Below, one piece after another: positions 42,454 through 51,012 of a stretch of DNA of 64,000 nt; within the stretch, counting starts at the first letter, position 1; every line of letters begins with the position of its first letter. The translations under genes were made by a program, and so were the position numbers. The notes under the pieces are model-generated. The model did not search any database. It was not told the DNA's origin and saw only the letters and a list, made by a program, of their open reading frames with translations. The stretch lies in NCBI GenBank assembly GCA_963775935.1, contig CAVZKR010000004.1, positions 248,001-312,000 on the forward strand, written 5' to 3'. This DNA comes from JBBIPA01 sp963775935 (lineage in GTDB: Bacteria; Chloroflexota; Dehalococcoidia; GIF9; UBA5629).

Positions 42454-42767
42454 TTCCTTCCTCCTATAGCTATAGTAACTGCCTATCTCAGATCAAAGAG
42501 ACGTAGCCATTTATTTTCAAAAGCCTTTTCCATTATTGCATCCCTATTGTTCTTAAATCAACCCGTCAGTTCAGCTTATCCCCGCTGTTTAAATATAAAA
42601 AGAAAACTTTCTAGCGGTTTGTGCAGCCAGGGCTCCTTTGTACACGCTGTCATACTGGTAATGCCGACTTTTGAAATGGGTCAATATTCTTGGTGTAGTA
42701 ACGAGTGTGTTTGACATTACGAGCATGGCTGTCAATAATGTATTTGTCAAGAGGTTGGAGGCATATG
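42454..42767. other. 314-base gap with promoter of the lipoprotein gene
   Basis: Divergent region between the zinc-ribbon and lipoprotein genes. A good promoter (42711-42739) sits at its right end; the rest shows nothing recognisable. Confidence 0.6.
42711..42739 (+). promoter_or_regulatory. sigma-70-type promoter for the lipoprotein gene
   Basis: TTGACA (42711-42716), a 17-base spacer and AATAAT (42734-42739). The transcription start would be near 42746, leaving a leader of about 20 bases with the TTGGAGG ribosome site. It lies inside the longer open frame that begins at 42705, so that earlier start is excluded. Confidence 0.6.
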
Positions 42768-44138
42768 ATGGTGTGGTTCAGAATATTGCTTGTAATCCTT
42801 TCCTTCTTGTTTTTGCTTACCCTGCCAGCTGGATGCGTAAAGCCTGTTCCGAGTCCTACGCTCACTCCGACTCCAACACCGGAGCCTACGCCGATACTAG
42901 TGCCTACCTCTACCTTGACAATACCGGAGAAAATTCTAGCCTCTCACTTCGGCATAAACGATATCAAGCTGAATATTGGTGAAATCACTGGGCTCGGCAT
43001 AAGGTGGACCAAAGCCCATGTCACTCCATCTGGTGCATTTATCTGGGGCATGATTGAACGTGAAAGGGGGAAATACGATTGGCGGGGAGTAGATAAATAT
43101 GTTGAGCGAGTTCAATCCTATGATATGGCTATCTTAGCTGAAATCTGGCCATTTGCTGAATGGGACCAAGCTAACTGGGGACCGGTTGGTGGTACTAGAC
43201 CGTTAATATTTGAAGACCGGCTAGGTAGAAATCGTCGCAAACCATATGATATGGATGCTTACCGAAGGTTTGTTTCGGCTCTAGTGGAGAGATATGATGC
43301 TGATGGAATAGGTGATATGCCAAGGCTGAAGTATCCCATTAAGTATTGGCAAGCCATGAGTGCACCAAGCGTACAAGAGGGCTACGAAGCCGTTTTCGAT
43401 GGTTCACCAGAGGATTATCTTGAGATTTTAACAGCAACCTACCAGGCGGTTAAAGAGGCTGATCCAGAGGCAAAGGTTCCGCATGGCGGCATGGCAAAAT
43501 TGCGACCCCAAGCCGCTTCCTTCTGGGAACCAATATTTCAAAAGGGGAGCCAATATTTTGACATCGCTAATACCCATCTCGTCTGTCCGTTTGCTGGGAG
43601 AACTAAGGCCGAACTGATTGCTATGGCTGAGCTAACCGTCCCTGAATTCAAGAAATCGCTGTCAGGGTACGGCATAGATAAGCCTATCTGGGTAACCGAG
43701 GCAGGGTATCATGTGTGCAATGATACTTCCCCGGAGGAACATGGTCAGATTCTTGTCAGGAGCTGTGTAGCCTCTTTTGCCTCTGGGGCGGACAAGTTCT
43801 TTTACAACATCTTTAGCTCGGCTCCCTCTGATCCACCAGATATAAAGCAGTCAGCACTGATTGACGAGAATGGCGAGAGAAGACCAGCTTATTATGCATA
43901 TAAGACCTTAATTTCGAAATTGGATAAGTTTATATCTGCTGAGAAGCTGGCTGAGGGACGGTATAAGTTTATGGTGGAAGGAAGGGCAATCTATGTCTTG
44001 TGGGGCTCTGGCAAAGTCCCCGAGGAGATAACAGGAGGAGTCTTAGCTACCGATATTTATGGTAAGGAAACAAGGACAGATAGCTCGGTAATCAAACTGA
44101 CTGAAAGTCCAATCTTTATAGAGAAACACCAACAATAA
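42768..44138 (+). CDS. lipoprotein with glycoside-hydrolase-like TIM barrel
   Basis: A 456-residue secreted lipoprotein. The signal peptide (about 1-22, hydrophobic core ILLVILSFLFLLTLPAGC with the lipobox LPAGC) is followed by a Thr/Pro-rich linker (PTLTPTPTPEPTP) and a catalytic-type domain. Features such as AEIWPFAEWDQANWG, KYWQAMSAPSVQEGYE and PIWVTEAGYHV resemble clan-A glycosidases, with the last Glu in the nucleophile position, but the exact GH family is not certain. Start chosen as ATG 42768 behind GGAGG. It is the only obvious surface carbohydrate-active protein in the window. Confidence 0.75.
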   Translation: MVWFRILLVILSFLFLLTLPAGCVKPVPSPTLTPTPTPEPTPILVPTSTLTIPEKILASHFGINDIKLNIGEITGLGIRWTKAHVTPSGAFIWGMIERERGKYDWRGVDKYVERVQSYDMAILAEIWPFAEWDQANWGPVGGTRPLIFEDRLGRNRRKPYDMDAYRRFVSALVERYDADGIGDMPRLKYPIKYWQAMSAPSVQEGYEAVFDGSPEDYLEILTATYQAVKEADPEAKVPHGGMAKLRPQAASFWEPIFQKGSQYFDIANTHLVCPFAGRTKAELIAMAELTVPEFKKSLSGYGIDKPIWVTEAGYHVCNDTSPEEHGQILVRSCVASFASGADKFFYNIFSSAPSDPPDIKQSALIDENGERRPAYYAYKTLISKLDKFISAEKLAEGRYKFMVEGRAIYVLWGSGKVPEEITGGVLATDIYGKETRTDSSVIKLTESPIFIEKHQQ

Positions 44139-44321
44139 CGCTTGAACCACATCTGTAACAAATTACCATATCTACATCCGTGACTTGGTCGCTCGGCTTT
44201 TGTCTTGTTGAATATATTCCTCCCCACAGGCGCCCAACAATAGGGCTAATTGTTTTATAAATAACCAAAATACCTCTTTTCCTTGACACTCCGTAGTCCA
44301 CGATGATAGACTCATTTGCCT

Positions 44322-45146
44322 ATGAAACGAGTGGGCATTCTGTATCAACCGAAGCGTAAAGAAGCGGTGGACTTCAGCTCTGAGGTAGAGAAATTTCTCG
44401 CTACCAGGGGCATAAGCACCTGGCGGTGCTCTGCCTGGGAACCTGAGAAAGCAAAACAGCAGGTTAATGGCACCGATTTGCTTCTGAGCATCGGTGGAGA
44501 TGGCACTATCCTCCGCGCGGCACGAACGGTCATCCCCAATTCAGTACCCATCCTTGGTATAAATTTCGGCAGGCTGGGATTTATGGCTGAGATGAAAGCT
44601 GTTGAGGCTTTGAAAAAATTGCCTGCCCTGCTCAACGGCAAAGGCTGGATCGAAGAAAGAGCTATACTGGAAGCTGAGCTCTTATCACAGGGTAAAAAGC
44701 TCCATGCGCTCAATGACATCTTTGTAGGGCGCAGGAGTTCGGCACGGCTGGTGAACATTGCATGCAAAATCAATGGTAATCCTCTGACAACGTATCGAGC
44801 CGATGGCATTATCGTCGCTACCGCCAGCGGCAGCACCGGGTACTCGTTCGCGGCAGGAGGACCAATTCTACACCCGCAGGCTAAGGAGATGATACTGCTG
44901 CCTGTTTGCGCCCATTTCACTTTCGATAAAGCGCTGGTTGTACCAGCCAAAACGACTATTGAACTGACGGTAACGACGACCCACGAAGCTATGCTCAGTA
45001 TCGATGGGCAAACCGAGCTACAATTACAGAGCGGAGACAGAATCAAAGTAAAGCTCAGCCCCTATACCGCCAGGTTCTTGAGAGCACAGCCCAGAACTTA
45101 TTTTTACAAATCTCTGGACTCCAAGCTAAAGAGGAAAATTGTATGA
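44322..45146 (+). CDS. nadK: NAD kinase
   Basis: Phosphorylates NAD to NADP in the cytoplasm; 274 residues. The conserved GGDGTILRAAR starts at 58, followed by GINFGRLGFMAE and the NDIFVGR and ADGIIVATASGSTGYSFAAGGP motifs that complete the substrate site. Start is ATG 44322; an in-frame TTG at 44316 is a weaker alternative. It is overlapped by four bases by the GNAT gene and followed by a NUDIX hydrolase, so NAD(P)-related functions may be co-expressed. Confidence 0.95.
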   Translation: MKRVGILYQPKRKEAVDFSSEVEKFLATRGISTWRCSAWEPEKAKQQVNGTDLLLSIGGDGTILRAARTVIPNSVPILGINFGRLGFMAEMKAVEALKKLPALLNGKGWIEERAILEAELLSQGKKLHALNDIFVGRRSSARLVNIACKINGNPLTTYRADGIIVATASGSTGYSFAAGGPILHPQAKEMILLPVCAHFTFDKALVVPAKTTIELTVTTTHEAMLSIDGQTELQLQSGDRIKVKLSPYTARFLRAQPRTYFYKSLDSKLKRKIV

Positions 45147-45601
45147 ACGTGGAAAAAGCCAGGATAAGCGATGTGCAGCAGATGCACGAGATGGTGAACA
45201 GGTTCGCCGAGAAAGGCGAAATGCTGCCCAGGGCATTGAGTGAACTCTACGAGGATATCCGCGATTACTTCGTTATCAGGGATAAGAAGAATCGCGTTAT
45301 CGCCTGCATTGCCCTCCACATAAGCTGGGCAGACCTGGCTGAAATTCGCACCCTGGCAGTGAGTGAAGCCAAACAAGAGCAGGGGCTGGGTTCAATGCTT
45401 ATTAAAGCCTGCCTCGACGAAGCGAAGCAACTGGGACTGAAAAGTGTTTTCTGCCTGACCTATAAGCCAGCATTCTTCGAGAAAAACGGCTTTGTTCTTA
45501 TCGATAAAAATGAATTGCCCCGCAAAATATGGTCGGAATGTTTCCGCTGCCCCAAATTCCCCGACTGCGATGAGGTAGCGCTGATTTACAAGATACAGTG
45601 A
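45143..45601 (+). CDS. GNAT N-acetyltransferase, short ArgA/NAGS-like
   Basis: A 152-residue GCN5-type acetyltransferase. The acetyl-CoA-binding motif A is EIRTLAVSEAKQEQGLGSMLI (split), followed by LGLKSVFCLTYKPAFFEKNGF, which is characteristic of the stand-alone N-acetylglutamate synthase-like domain, and a Cys-rich C-terminal FRCPKFPDCDEVAL. If the ArgA assignment holds it makes N-acetylglutamate for arginine synthesis. Overlaps nadK by four bases. Confidence 0.85.
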   Translation: MNVEKARISDVQQMHEMVNRFAEKGEMLPRALSELYEDIRDYFVIRDKKNRVIACIALHISWADLAEIRTLAVSEAKQEQGLGSMLIKACLDEAKQLGLKSVFCLTYKPAFFEKNGFVLIDKNELPRKIWSECFRCPKFPDCDEVALIYKIQ

Positions 45602-45608
45602 GGTCAAT

Positions 45609-46136
45609 TTGCCAGGAAGAACACTATCCAGCCAGCAGATTTACAGCGGCCGAGCGATAAAGCTGCGAGTAGACACGGTAGAAGAGCCTAATGGTAAAAC
45701 TACCATGCGGGAAATTATAGAACACGCTGATTGTGTTGCCGTGGTGGCTCTGGATGAACGGGATAACGTGGTGATGGTGCGGCAGCTCCGCGAAGCTGTG
45801 GATAAGACCTTGCTGGAAATACCTGCCGGTGGTATTGACCCGGGCGAAGAACCTGTAGATGCTGTCCGCCGTGAACTGCAGGAAGAAATAGGTTTTCTGC
45901 CACAGAGGATAGAGAAGCTGGGGGGATTTTACGCCATACCGGGCTATGGAACCGAATACCTGTACCTGTACCTGGCTACCAATTTAAAACCGAGCCAACT
46001 GGAAGCCGACGATACCGAGAACATCGAGGTTGTGAAAATACCGCTCTCGCAAATACCTGCGCTAATTGCTTCCGGAGAAATCTGCGATGCCAAGAGCATC
46101 GCCGGCTTGCTCAGATTTACTTACCTCAAAGGCTAA
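45609..46136 (+). CDS. NUDIX hydrolase, ADP-ribose pyrophosphatase type
   Basis: A 175-residue NUDIX protein hydrolysing nucleoside diphosphate derivatives. The Nudix box is complete: G74, E80, R88-E89, E92-E93 and G95 in the order Gx5Ex7REUxEExGU. The N-terminal beta-rich part with REIIEHADCVAVVAL and the region PAGGIDPGE fit ADP-ribose pyrophosphatases (NudF/RenU-like). TTG start at 45609. Together with nadK it makes a small nucleotide-metabolism operon. Confidence 0.9.
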   Translation: MPGRTLSSQQIYSGRAIKLRVDTVEEPNGKTTMREIIEHADCVAVVALDERDNVVMVRQLREAVDKTLLEIPAGGIDPGEEPVDAVRRELQEEIGFLPQRIEKLGGFYAIPGYGTEYLYLYLATNLKPSQLEADDTENIEVVKIPLSQIPALIASGEICDAKSIAGLLRFTYLKG

Positions 46137-46139
46137 GAG

Positions 46140-46697
46140 CTATACCTTCACTTGGTACTGGGCTTTCCCCTGCTCGTAGAGGTCTCCGCCGCGTACATCA
46201 TTGATCACGGTAGCCGGGAACTTATCCACCTCCAGTCGACGTATTGCCTCAGCCCCCAGGTCATCGTAGGCTATGACTTCCGACTTCTTGATGCTCTTAG
46301 AAATCAAAGCGCCAGCACCACCGATGGCAGCCAGATACACCGCTTTGTATTTCTTCATGGCATCCTTCACTGCCGCCTTGCGGTTGCCCTTGCCAATCAT
46401 TACCTTAAGCCCCTCAGCCATCAATCGCGGGGAATAAGGGTCCATGCGTACGCTGGTGGTAGGACCGGCGGAGCCGGTGGCATATCCCGGCTTGGCAGGC
46501 GCAGGCCCCATGTAGTAGATAATCTGGTTCTTAATATCCAGCGGAAGCTTTTCTTTCTTATCCAGAGCTTCAACCAGACGCTTATGCGCAGCATCGCGTG
46601 CCGAGTAAATGACACCGGTAATATAGACCTGGTCACCAGCTTCCAGGCTCTCTATAATTTTCTCATCAATCGGGGTTTTTATATTGACTACCTTCAT
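46140..46697 (-). CDS. fumarate hydratase, class I, beta subunit
   Basis: C-terminal half of the iron-sulfur class I fumarase (fumarate + water to malate); 185 residues. The fumarase C-terminal domain features KLPLDIKNQIIYYMGPAPA and GSAGPTTSVRMDPY with the substrate-binding Ser/Arg region are present, as is AIGGAGALISKSIK. The partner alpha subunit is at 50131-50976, four genes upstream, with the succinate dehydrogenase genes in between. It is the last gene of the long minus-strand operon. AAGGAGG precedes the ATG. Confidence 0.95.
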   Translation of the reverse strand: MKVVNIKTPIDEKIIESLEAGDQVYITGVIYSARDAAHKRLVEALDKKEKLPLDIKNQIIYYMGPAPAKPGYATGSAGPTTSVRMDPYSPRLMAEGLKVMIGKGNRKAAVKDAMKKYKAVYLAAIGGAGALISKSIKKSEVIAYDDLGAEAIRRLEVDKFPATVINDVRGGDLYEQGKAQYQVKV

Positions 46698-46723
46698 GAC
46701 TATCCTCCTTAAAAACGGTTAAG

Positions 46724-47569
46724 CTATTTCCCTTTCACCGTAAACTCAGGTGCGGGAACCTTCGGTTTGGTGGGTTTATCAGGCAGTTTCACTACTTTAG
46801 CTGACTGCTGCTTCTTCTTGGCTCCCATAGCCTTAGCAACAAGTTGTCTCTTCATCAACTGTATCGCCATACCGGGGTCCAATCCCTTGGGGCAGGCTTC
46901 CGAGCAAGCGCTGGCAAAATGGCAGTGCCAGACGCCATGTTCGGTATCAATAGTAGCGACTCGCTGCTCAAAGCCCTCATCCCGGCTATCAGCACAGTAG
47001 CGATAGCACTGAGCAAGCGCCTGGGGTCCCAGGAATTTGATATCGCTGGCTGAGGTGGGGCAGGCAGCTACACAGATACCGCATTTTATGCAATAGGTGA
47101 ACTGTAAAAATGTATCCAGCCCTATAGGTGTCTGCGCATATTCCGCAGTCGGCGCCTCCATCTCCTCCTTATCACGGCGGATAATATAAGGCTTGATGGA
47201 GTTGTGTTTAGCAAAAAGACTGCTCAGGTCGGGCACCAAATCTTTTATAATCGGCAGGTTAGGCAACGATTTCACGGTCAATTTGTCAGTATGAAATTCC
47301 TCTATCTGCGTATGGCAGGCAAGATGCGGATAATCATTAATCATCATGCCACAGGAGCCACAGATACCCATACGGCAGGAAGTGCGAAACGATAGGCTGC
47401 TGTCCAGGTTTTCCTTGATATAGAGCAGGCCGTCTAGTATGGTCATACCTTTGTGATAGGGCACTGTGAATTCCTGGAGATGCGGCGCCTTATCCTTCTC
47501 GGGGTCATATCTCTGGACTTTATATTTTATCCGGGTAAACTTAAACTCGTGTTTACTTTCTTCAGTCAT
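46724..47569 (-). CDS. succinate dehydrogenase/fumarate reductase iron-sulfur subunit
   Basis: SdhB/FrdB-type electron transfer subunit, 281 residues. The [2Fe-2S] ligands are C65, C70, C73 and C85 in CRMGICGSCGMMINDY and PHLAC; the C-terminal part carries CIKCGICVAACP and the later CYRYCADS and CHFASACSEACPKG for the [4Fe-4S] and [3Fe-4S] clusters. A basic tail (KKKQQSAKVVKLPDKPTKPK) extends beyond the usual end. Follows the two membrane subunits and sdhA, all minus strand. Direction of catalysis cannot be read from sequence. Confidence 0.95.
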   Translation of the reverse strand: MTEESKHEFKFTRIKYKVQRYDPEKDKAPHLQEFTVPYHKGMTILDGLLYIKENLDSSLSFRTSCRMGICGSCGMMINDYPHLACHTQIEEFHTDKLTVKSLPNLPIIKDLVPDLSSLFAKHNSIKPYIIRRDKEEMEAPTAEYAQTPIGLDTFLQFTYCIKCGICVAACPTSASDIKFLGPQALAQCYRYCADSRDEGFEQRVATIDTEHGVWHCHFASACSEACPKGLDPGMAIQLMKRQLVAKAMGAKKKQQSAKVVKLPDKPTKPKVPAPEFTVKGK

Positions 47570-47588
47570 CAGTAATTAGTTCCTCCTC

Positions 47589-47969
47589 TTATGATAACAG
47601 GGCTATTGGCGTATAAATGCCGAGGACGAGGAAAACGACACCGACGAAGATAATAACGCCGGTAACGACTTTCTCAGCTCTGGGTGACCGTGTCAGTTCT
47701 AACAGAACGTTGCGCAATCCGTTGAAAGCATGGTAGAGGGCAAAAATTAATAGGGCGATATAGATGGCAGCAAACGTTACAGTTTGAGCTCGCGCAATCA
47801 TAAGCTTAAAGACGGTGGGGTCATGGGCGATATCAATACCGAAAAAAGTTTTAACTCCGAGGAAGCTGAGAATGGCATCTAAATGCATATTCACTATATG
47901 GATGCCCAGTAGTATTGCTATCAGTACACCGGTAATAAACTGTGTAAATTGCAGGTATGTATTACGCAT
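47589..47969 (-). CDS. succinate dehydrogenase/fumarate reductase membrane subunit (SdhD-like)
   Basis: A 126-residue three-helix membrane anchor. His residues in GIHIVNMHLD and ALYHAFNGLRNVLLEL are candidate heme ligands; the latter pattern matches the SdhC/D cytochrome b family. The start is ATG 47969, six bases after AGGAGG; it shares one base with the sdhC-like stop (TAATG). Works with the SdhC-like subunit to bind quinone and heme. Confidence 0.88.
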   Translation of the reverse strand: MRNTYLQFTQFITGVLIAILLGIHIVNMHLDAILSFLGVKTFFGIDIAHDPTVFKLMIARAQTVTFAAIYIALLIFALYHAFNGLRNVLLELTRSPRAEKVVTGVIIFVGVVFLVLGIYTPIALLS

Positions 47970-48412
47970 TACCAACCTCCTGCGATGAAGTCATAGAAGA
48001 ATACGGCGGCGAGAATGATGATTACGACTATCAGGACTATTGTGCCAGCGCGCTTCTTGCGAATGGAGTCTTTATAGGGATAAATCGGTGGTGTCGGTTT
48101 CCCCAGAGTAAATCCCAGCTCCTGCAGGATAAGGCGCAAGCCATTCAAGGCATGAAGTACAAAGGCGACGACAACTAGATATTCACCAGCTTTCAACCAG
48201 GGATCATGCAGAAGCGACATGGCGCCTGCCCACGCCGTTTCACCCTGAATACGAAAAACGGTGGTCGCAGTAAAGTGAAACAGTATGAATAACACCAGGC
48301 CGATGCCGGTAACTCTATGAAGAATGTAGAGATACCGTTCTAGCTGATACTTACCTCCGTAAACCCAGCCCCTAATGCCCAGTAAATTGGGACGATGTTG
48401 TAGTTGTGACAT
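47969..48412 (-). CDS. succinate dehydrogenase cytochrome b subunit (SdhC-like)
   Basis: A 147-residue protein with three membrane helices. The SdhC signature is LYILHRVTGIGLVLFILFHF, which provides a quinone-site Ser/His-Arg pattern, and HALNGLRLILQELG holds the heme histidine. A conserved N-terminal 'RPLSPHLxIY'-like motif is missing, as in many Chloroflexota and deltaproteobacterial types. AGGAGG lies just before the ATG. Second gene of the sdh block after sdhA. Confidence 0.9.
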   Translation of the reverse strand: MSQLQHRPNLLGIRGWVYGGKYQLERYLYILHRVTGIGLVLFILFHFTATTVFRIQGETAWAGAMSLLHDPWLKAGEYLVVVAFVLHALNGLRLILQELGFTLGKPTPPIYPYKDSIRKKRAGTIVLIVVIIILAAVFFYDFIAGGW

Positions 48413-48421
48413 AAATACCTC

Positions 48422-50134
48422 CTAGTACTTCCTTTCCTCTGGCTGCCACATGGTTACGGTCACAGGAATATACTCAAACCTGGGACCTGTCGGGGTGTAG
48501 TATGCCAGAGTATGTTTCAGCCAGTTAGCATCGTCTCGCTGTTTAAAGTCACGCCGTGAGTGGGCACCACGGGATTCGGTGCGGGCTAATGCCCCGGCAA
48601 CCAGTATCTCAGAAAGCTCAAGAAGTGTATCGGCTTCCAGGGCATTGAGCAAGTCAGTATTATAGATGCGCCCCTGATCTTTTACCTGGACTTCCGGTAA
48701 CATTTGCTTGAATTCCCTGATTCTCTTTAAAGCTGCTTCCAGCTCAGGTCCAGTGCGGTAAACGCCGGCTTTGCTGTCCATCAATTTCTGAAGCTCGGCA
48801 CGCATGGCATAGCTACTCTCTTTACCGCTTGTTTTAAACCTGTTGAACACGCTCGCTTCTTCGCTTTTCAGTTTAGACTCATCCGGCATTGCCGGGAAGG
48901 CTTTCTGTTTCTTCACATATTCAGCAGCTTTAGCGCCGGTGATTTTACCCCATACCAGGCATTCGGCGGTTGAGTTCGAACCGAGGCGGTTAGCGCCATG
49001 CAGTGATTCACAGCCAACCTCACCCGCTGCCCAGATACCTTCAACAGGTGTAGCGCCATCGATGCTGGTATGGATACCACCCATGGTATAGTGAGCAGCC
49101 GGTCGAATAGGAATCGGTTCTAAGATAGGGTCAATAAAGTTGAATTTTATGGCAACTTCACGAATAAGAGGCAAGCGTTCGTTAATTTTATCTGCACCCA
49201 GATGGCGCAGGTCCAGGTTGATGGCTTCCATGTCACCTCGCACTTGAAAGCCTCTACCTGCTTCAATTTCGGTCATTTCAGCACGGGCGATAATGTCTCT
49301 CGGAGCGAGCTCCATCATTTTGGCGGCATATTTTTCCATGAACCTCTCGCCTTTATTATTGTACAGGTAACCGCCTTCGCCGCGGGCTGCCTCGGTAATC
49401 AAAATTCCCGACGGCACCAGACCCGTAGGATGGAACTGGATGAATTCCAGGTCCTTAATCGGTAATCCAGCGCGGTAAGCCATACCCATGCCATCGCCGG
49501 TGGCAGTAAGGGAATAGGTAGTGAAACCAAACATGCGGCAGGCGCCCCCGGTAGCGATGATCATAGCTTTGCTCTGCATAAAAAAGAACTCGCCGGTGGT
49601 TAAATTCCAAATGGTAACGCCGCTCAATACCTTATCTTTCATGATGATGGAATGCACATAGCATTCGTCATATCTGGTGACATTGCTGTATTTTTGTAGA
49701 TTGTCATAGAGAGTCTGCATTTCAAAAAAGCCGGTCTTGTCAGCAGCGAAGGTAGCACGATTATAGCTGTGCCCGCCAAAAGGTCGTTGATTTATCCGCC
49801 CGTCGGCACGGCGTGACCAGGGGATTCCCCAGTGGTCGAGAAGGCTGATTTCATTCGGTATCTCTTTAACAAAACGCATGACCACATCCTGGTCACAGAG
49901 AAAATCGGCGCCGCGAACCGTATCCCAGGCATGAAGCTCGTAGCTGTCGCCTTCATCGGGCTGCATTACCGCAGCAGTGCCACCCTCAGCACAGACCGAA
50001 TGGGCACGCATGAGCTGAACCTTGGAAACAATGGCTACATCAGCCTCCGGGTTCTTCCGCGCCACCTCCACCGCCGCCCGCAGTCCTGCTATCCCGGCTC
50101 CTAAAATCACAATGTCATGCTTGAGCGTCCTCAT
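48422..50134 (-). CDS. succinate dehydrogenase/fumarate reductase flavoprotein subunit
   Basis: SdhA/FrdA, 570 residues, covalent FAD expected through a His. The N-terminal VILGAGIAGLRAAVEVARK (GxGxxG) binds FAD; GGHSYNRATFAADKTG contains the HSxxR-type substrate and flavin region; AEGGTAAV and LGSNSTAECLVWG are typical. Arg in ESRGAHSRRDFKQRDD near the C-terminus contributes to the active site. Start is ATG with AAGGAGG. Overlaps the fumarase alpha gene by four bases. Confidence 0.95.
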   Translation of the reverse strand: MRTLKHDIVILGAGIAGLRAAVEVARKNPEADVAIVSKVQLMRAHSVCAEGGTAAVMQPDEGDSYELHAWDTVRGADFLCDQDVVMRFVKEIPNEISLLDHWGIPWSRRADGRINQRPFGGHSYNRATFAADKTGFFEMQTLYDNLQKYSNVTRYDECYVHSIIMKDKVLSGVTIWNLTTGEFFFMQSKAMIIATGGACRMFGFTTYSLTATGDGMGMAYRAGLPIKDLEFIQFHPTGLVPSGILITEAARGEGGYLYNNKGERFMEKYAAKMMELAPRDIIARAEMTEIEAGRGFQVRGDMEAINLDLRHLGADKINERLPLIREVAIKFNFIDPILEPIPIRPAAHYTMGGIHTSIDGATPVEGIWAAGEVGCESLHGANRLGSNSTAECLVWGKITGAKAAEYVKKQKAFPAMPDESKLKSEEASVFNRFKTSGKESSYAMRAELQKLMDSKAGVYRTGPELEAALKRIREFKQMLPEVQVKDQGRIYNTDLLNALEADTLLELSEILVAGALARTESRGAHSRRDFKQRDDANWLKHTLAYYTPTGPRFEYIPVTVTMWQPEERKY

Positions 50135-50976
50135 AAAATCGCCTCCTTATGGCGAGCGGAATGGCACTGCATATTGATGGCAAGCGGCATACTGGCAATA
50201 TGAGCCGGGAACGTCTCCACGTGAACTGCCAAAGCCGTTATCCTGCCGCCGAAGCCCTGAGTGCCTATTCCCAGGGCATTGATGCGCTTTAATAGCTCTT
50301 TCTCCAATTCGGCAACCTCAGCATCAGGATTAGGTTCACCGACCTTACGCAGGAGCGCTTTTTTAGCTAGCTCCATTGTCCGCTCGGCAGTGCCTCCGAC
50401 ACCTACACCTATGATAAGGGGAGGGCAGGGATTGCTGCCGGCATCGTCAACTGCTTTCACCACCCTATCAATGATGCCCTGCCGACCATCGGCAGGCGTC
50501 AGCATATGGAGCTGGCTCATATTCTCGCTGCCACCACCCTTGGTCACCACCATAATCTTAACCTTATCGCCGGGAACGATATCCGTATGAATTATCGCCG
50601 GCGTATTATCTTTGGTATTGATACGCGCTGAATAAGGTTGATTCACCATGGACTTACGCAGATAGCCTTTGTCATAACCATCCTTCACGCCATCGTTAAT
50701 TGCCCTGTAGACATCACCGCCGGTAAAGTGGGCATCCTGTCCCACTTCCAGATAGACTACAGTAGCGCCACAGTCCTGGCACATCGCTATCTGCTCGTCT
50801 TTTGCCAGCTTGGCATTGGCCAGAATCTGGTCTAATGTCTGCTGAGCTATGGGCGATTCCTCGGTTTTACGCGCTTTCTTCAGAGCGTCCAGAACATCCT
50901 CAGGAAGAAAAAAGTTCGCCTCCTGACATAAACGAGCCACTGTTTTGGTTACTTCTTTCACATCGATATCTCTCAA
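50131..50976 (-). CDS. fumarate hydratase, class I, alpha subunit
   Basis: N-terminal half of the [4Fe-4S] fumarase, 281 residues. CQDCGATVVYLEVGQDAHFTG carries the first cluster Cys and GVGVGGTAERTMELAKKAL, RINALGIGTQGFGGRITAL and the terminal NMQCHSARHKEAIL hold further ligands, as in archaeal and anaerobic two-component fumarases. TTG start behind AAAGGGGG. Its beta subunit is separated by the sdh genes, an uncommon arrangement. Oxygen-sensitive enzyme, consistent with an anaerobe. Confidence 0.95.
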   Translation of the reverse strand: MRDIDVKEVTKTVARLCQEANFFLPEDVLDALKKARKTEESPIAQQTLDQILANAKLAKDEQIAMCQDCGATVVYLEVGQDAHFTGGDVYRAINDGVKDGYDKGYLRKSMVNQPYSARINTKDNTPAIIHTDIVPGDKVKIMVVTKGGGSENMSQLHMLTPADGRQGIIDRVVKAVDDAGSNPCPPLIIGVGVGGTAERTMELAKKALLRKVGEPNPDAEVAELEKELLKRINALGIGTQGFGGRITALAVHVETFPAHIASMPLAINMQCHSARHKEAIL

Positions 50977-51012
50977 TTTTATCTGCCCCCTTTCGTAGAG
51001 ATGTAAAATTGA

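Noticed and set aside
44345..45046. Minus-strand open frame opposite nadK (233 codons)
   Set aside because: Opposite strand of a conserved enzyme; no ribosome site or recognisable motif.
46152..46712. Plus-strand open frame opposite fumarase beta (186 codons)
   Set aside because: Shadow of the conserved fumarase subunit; no family match.
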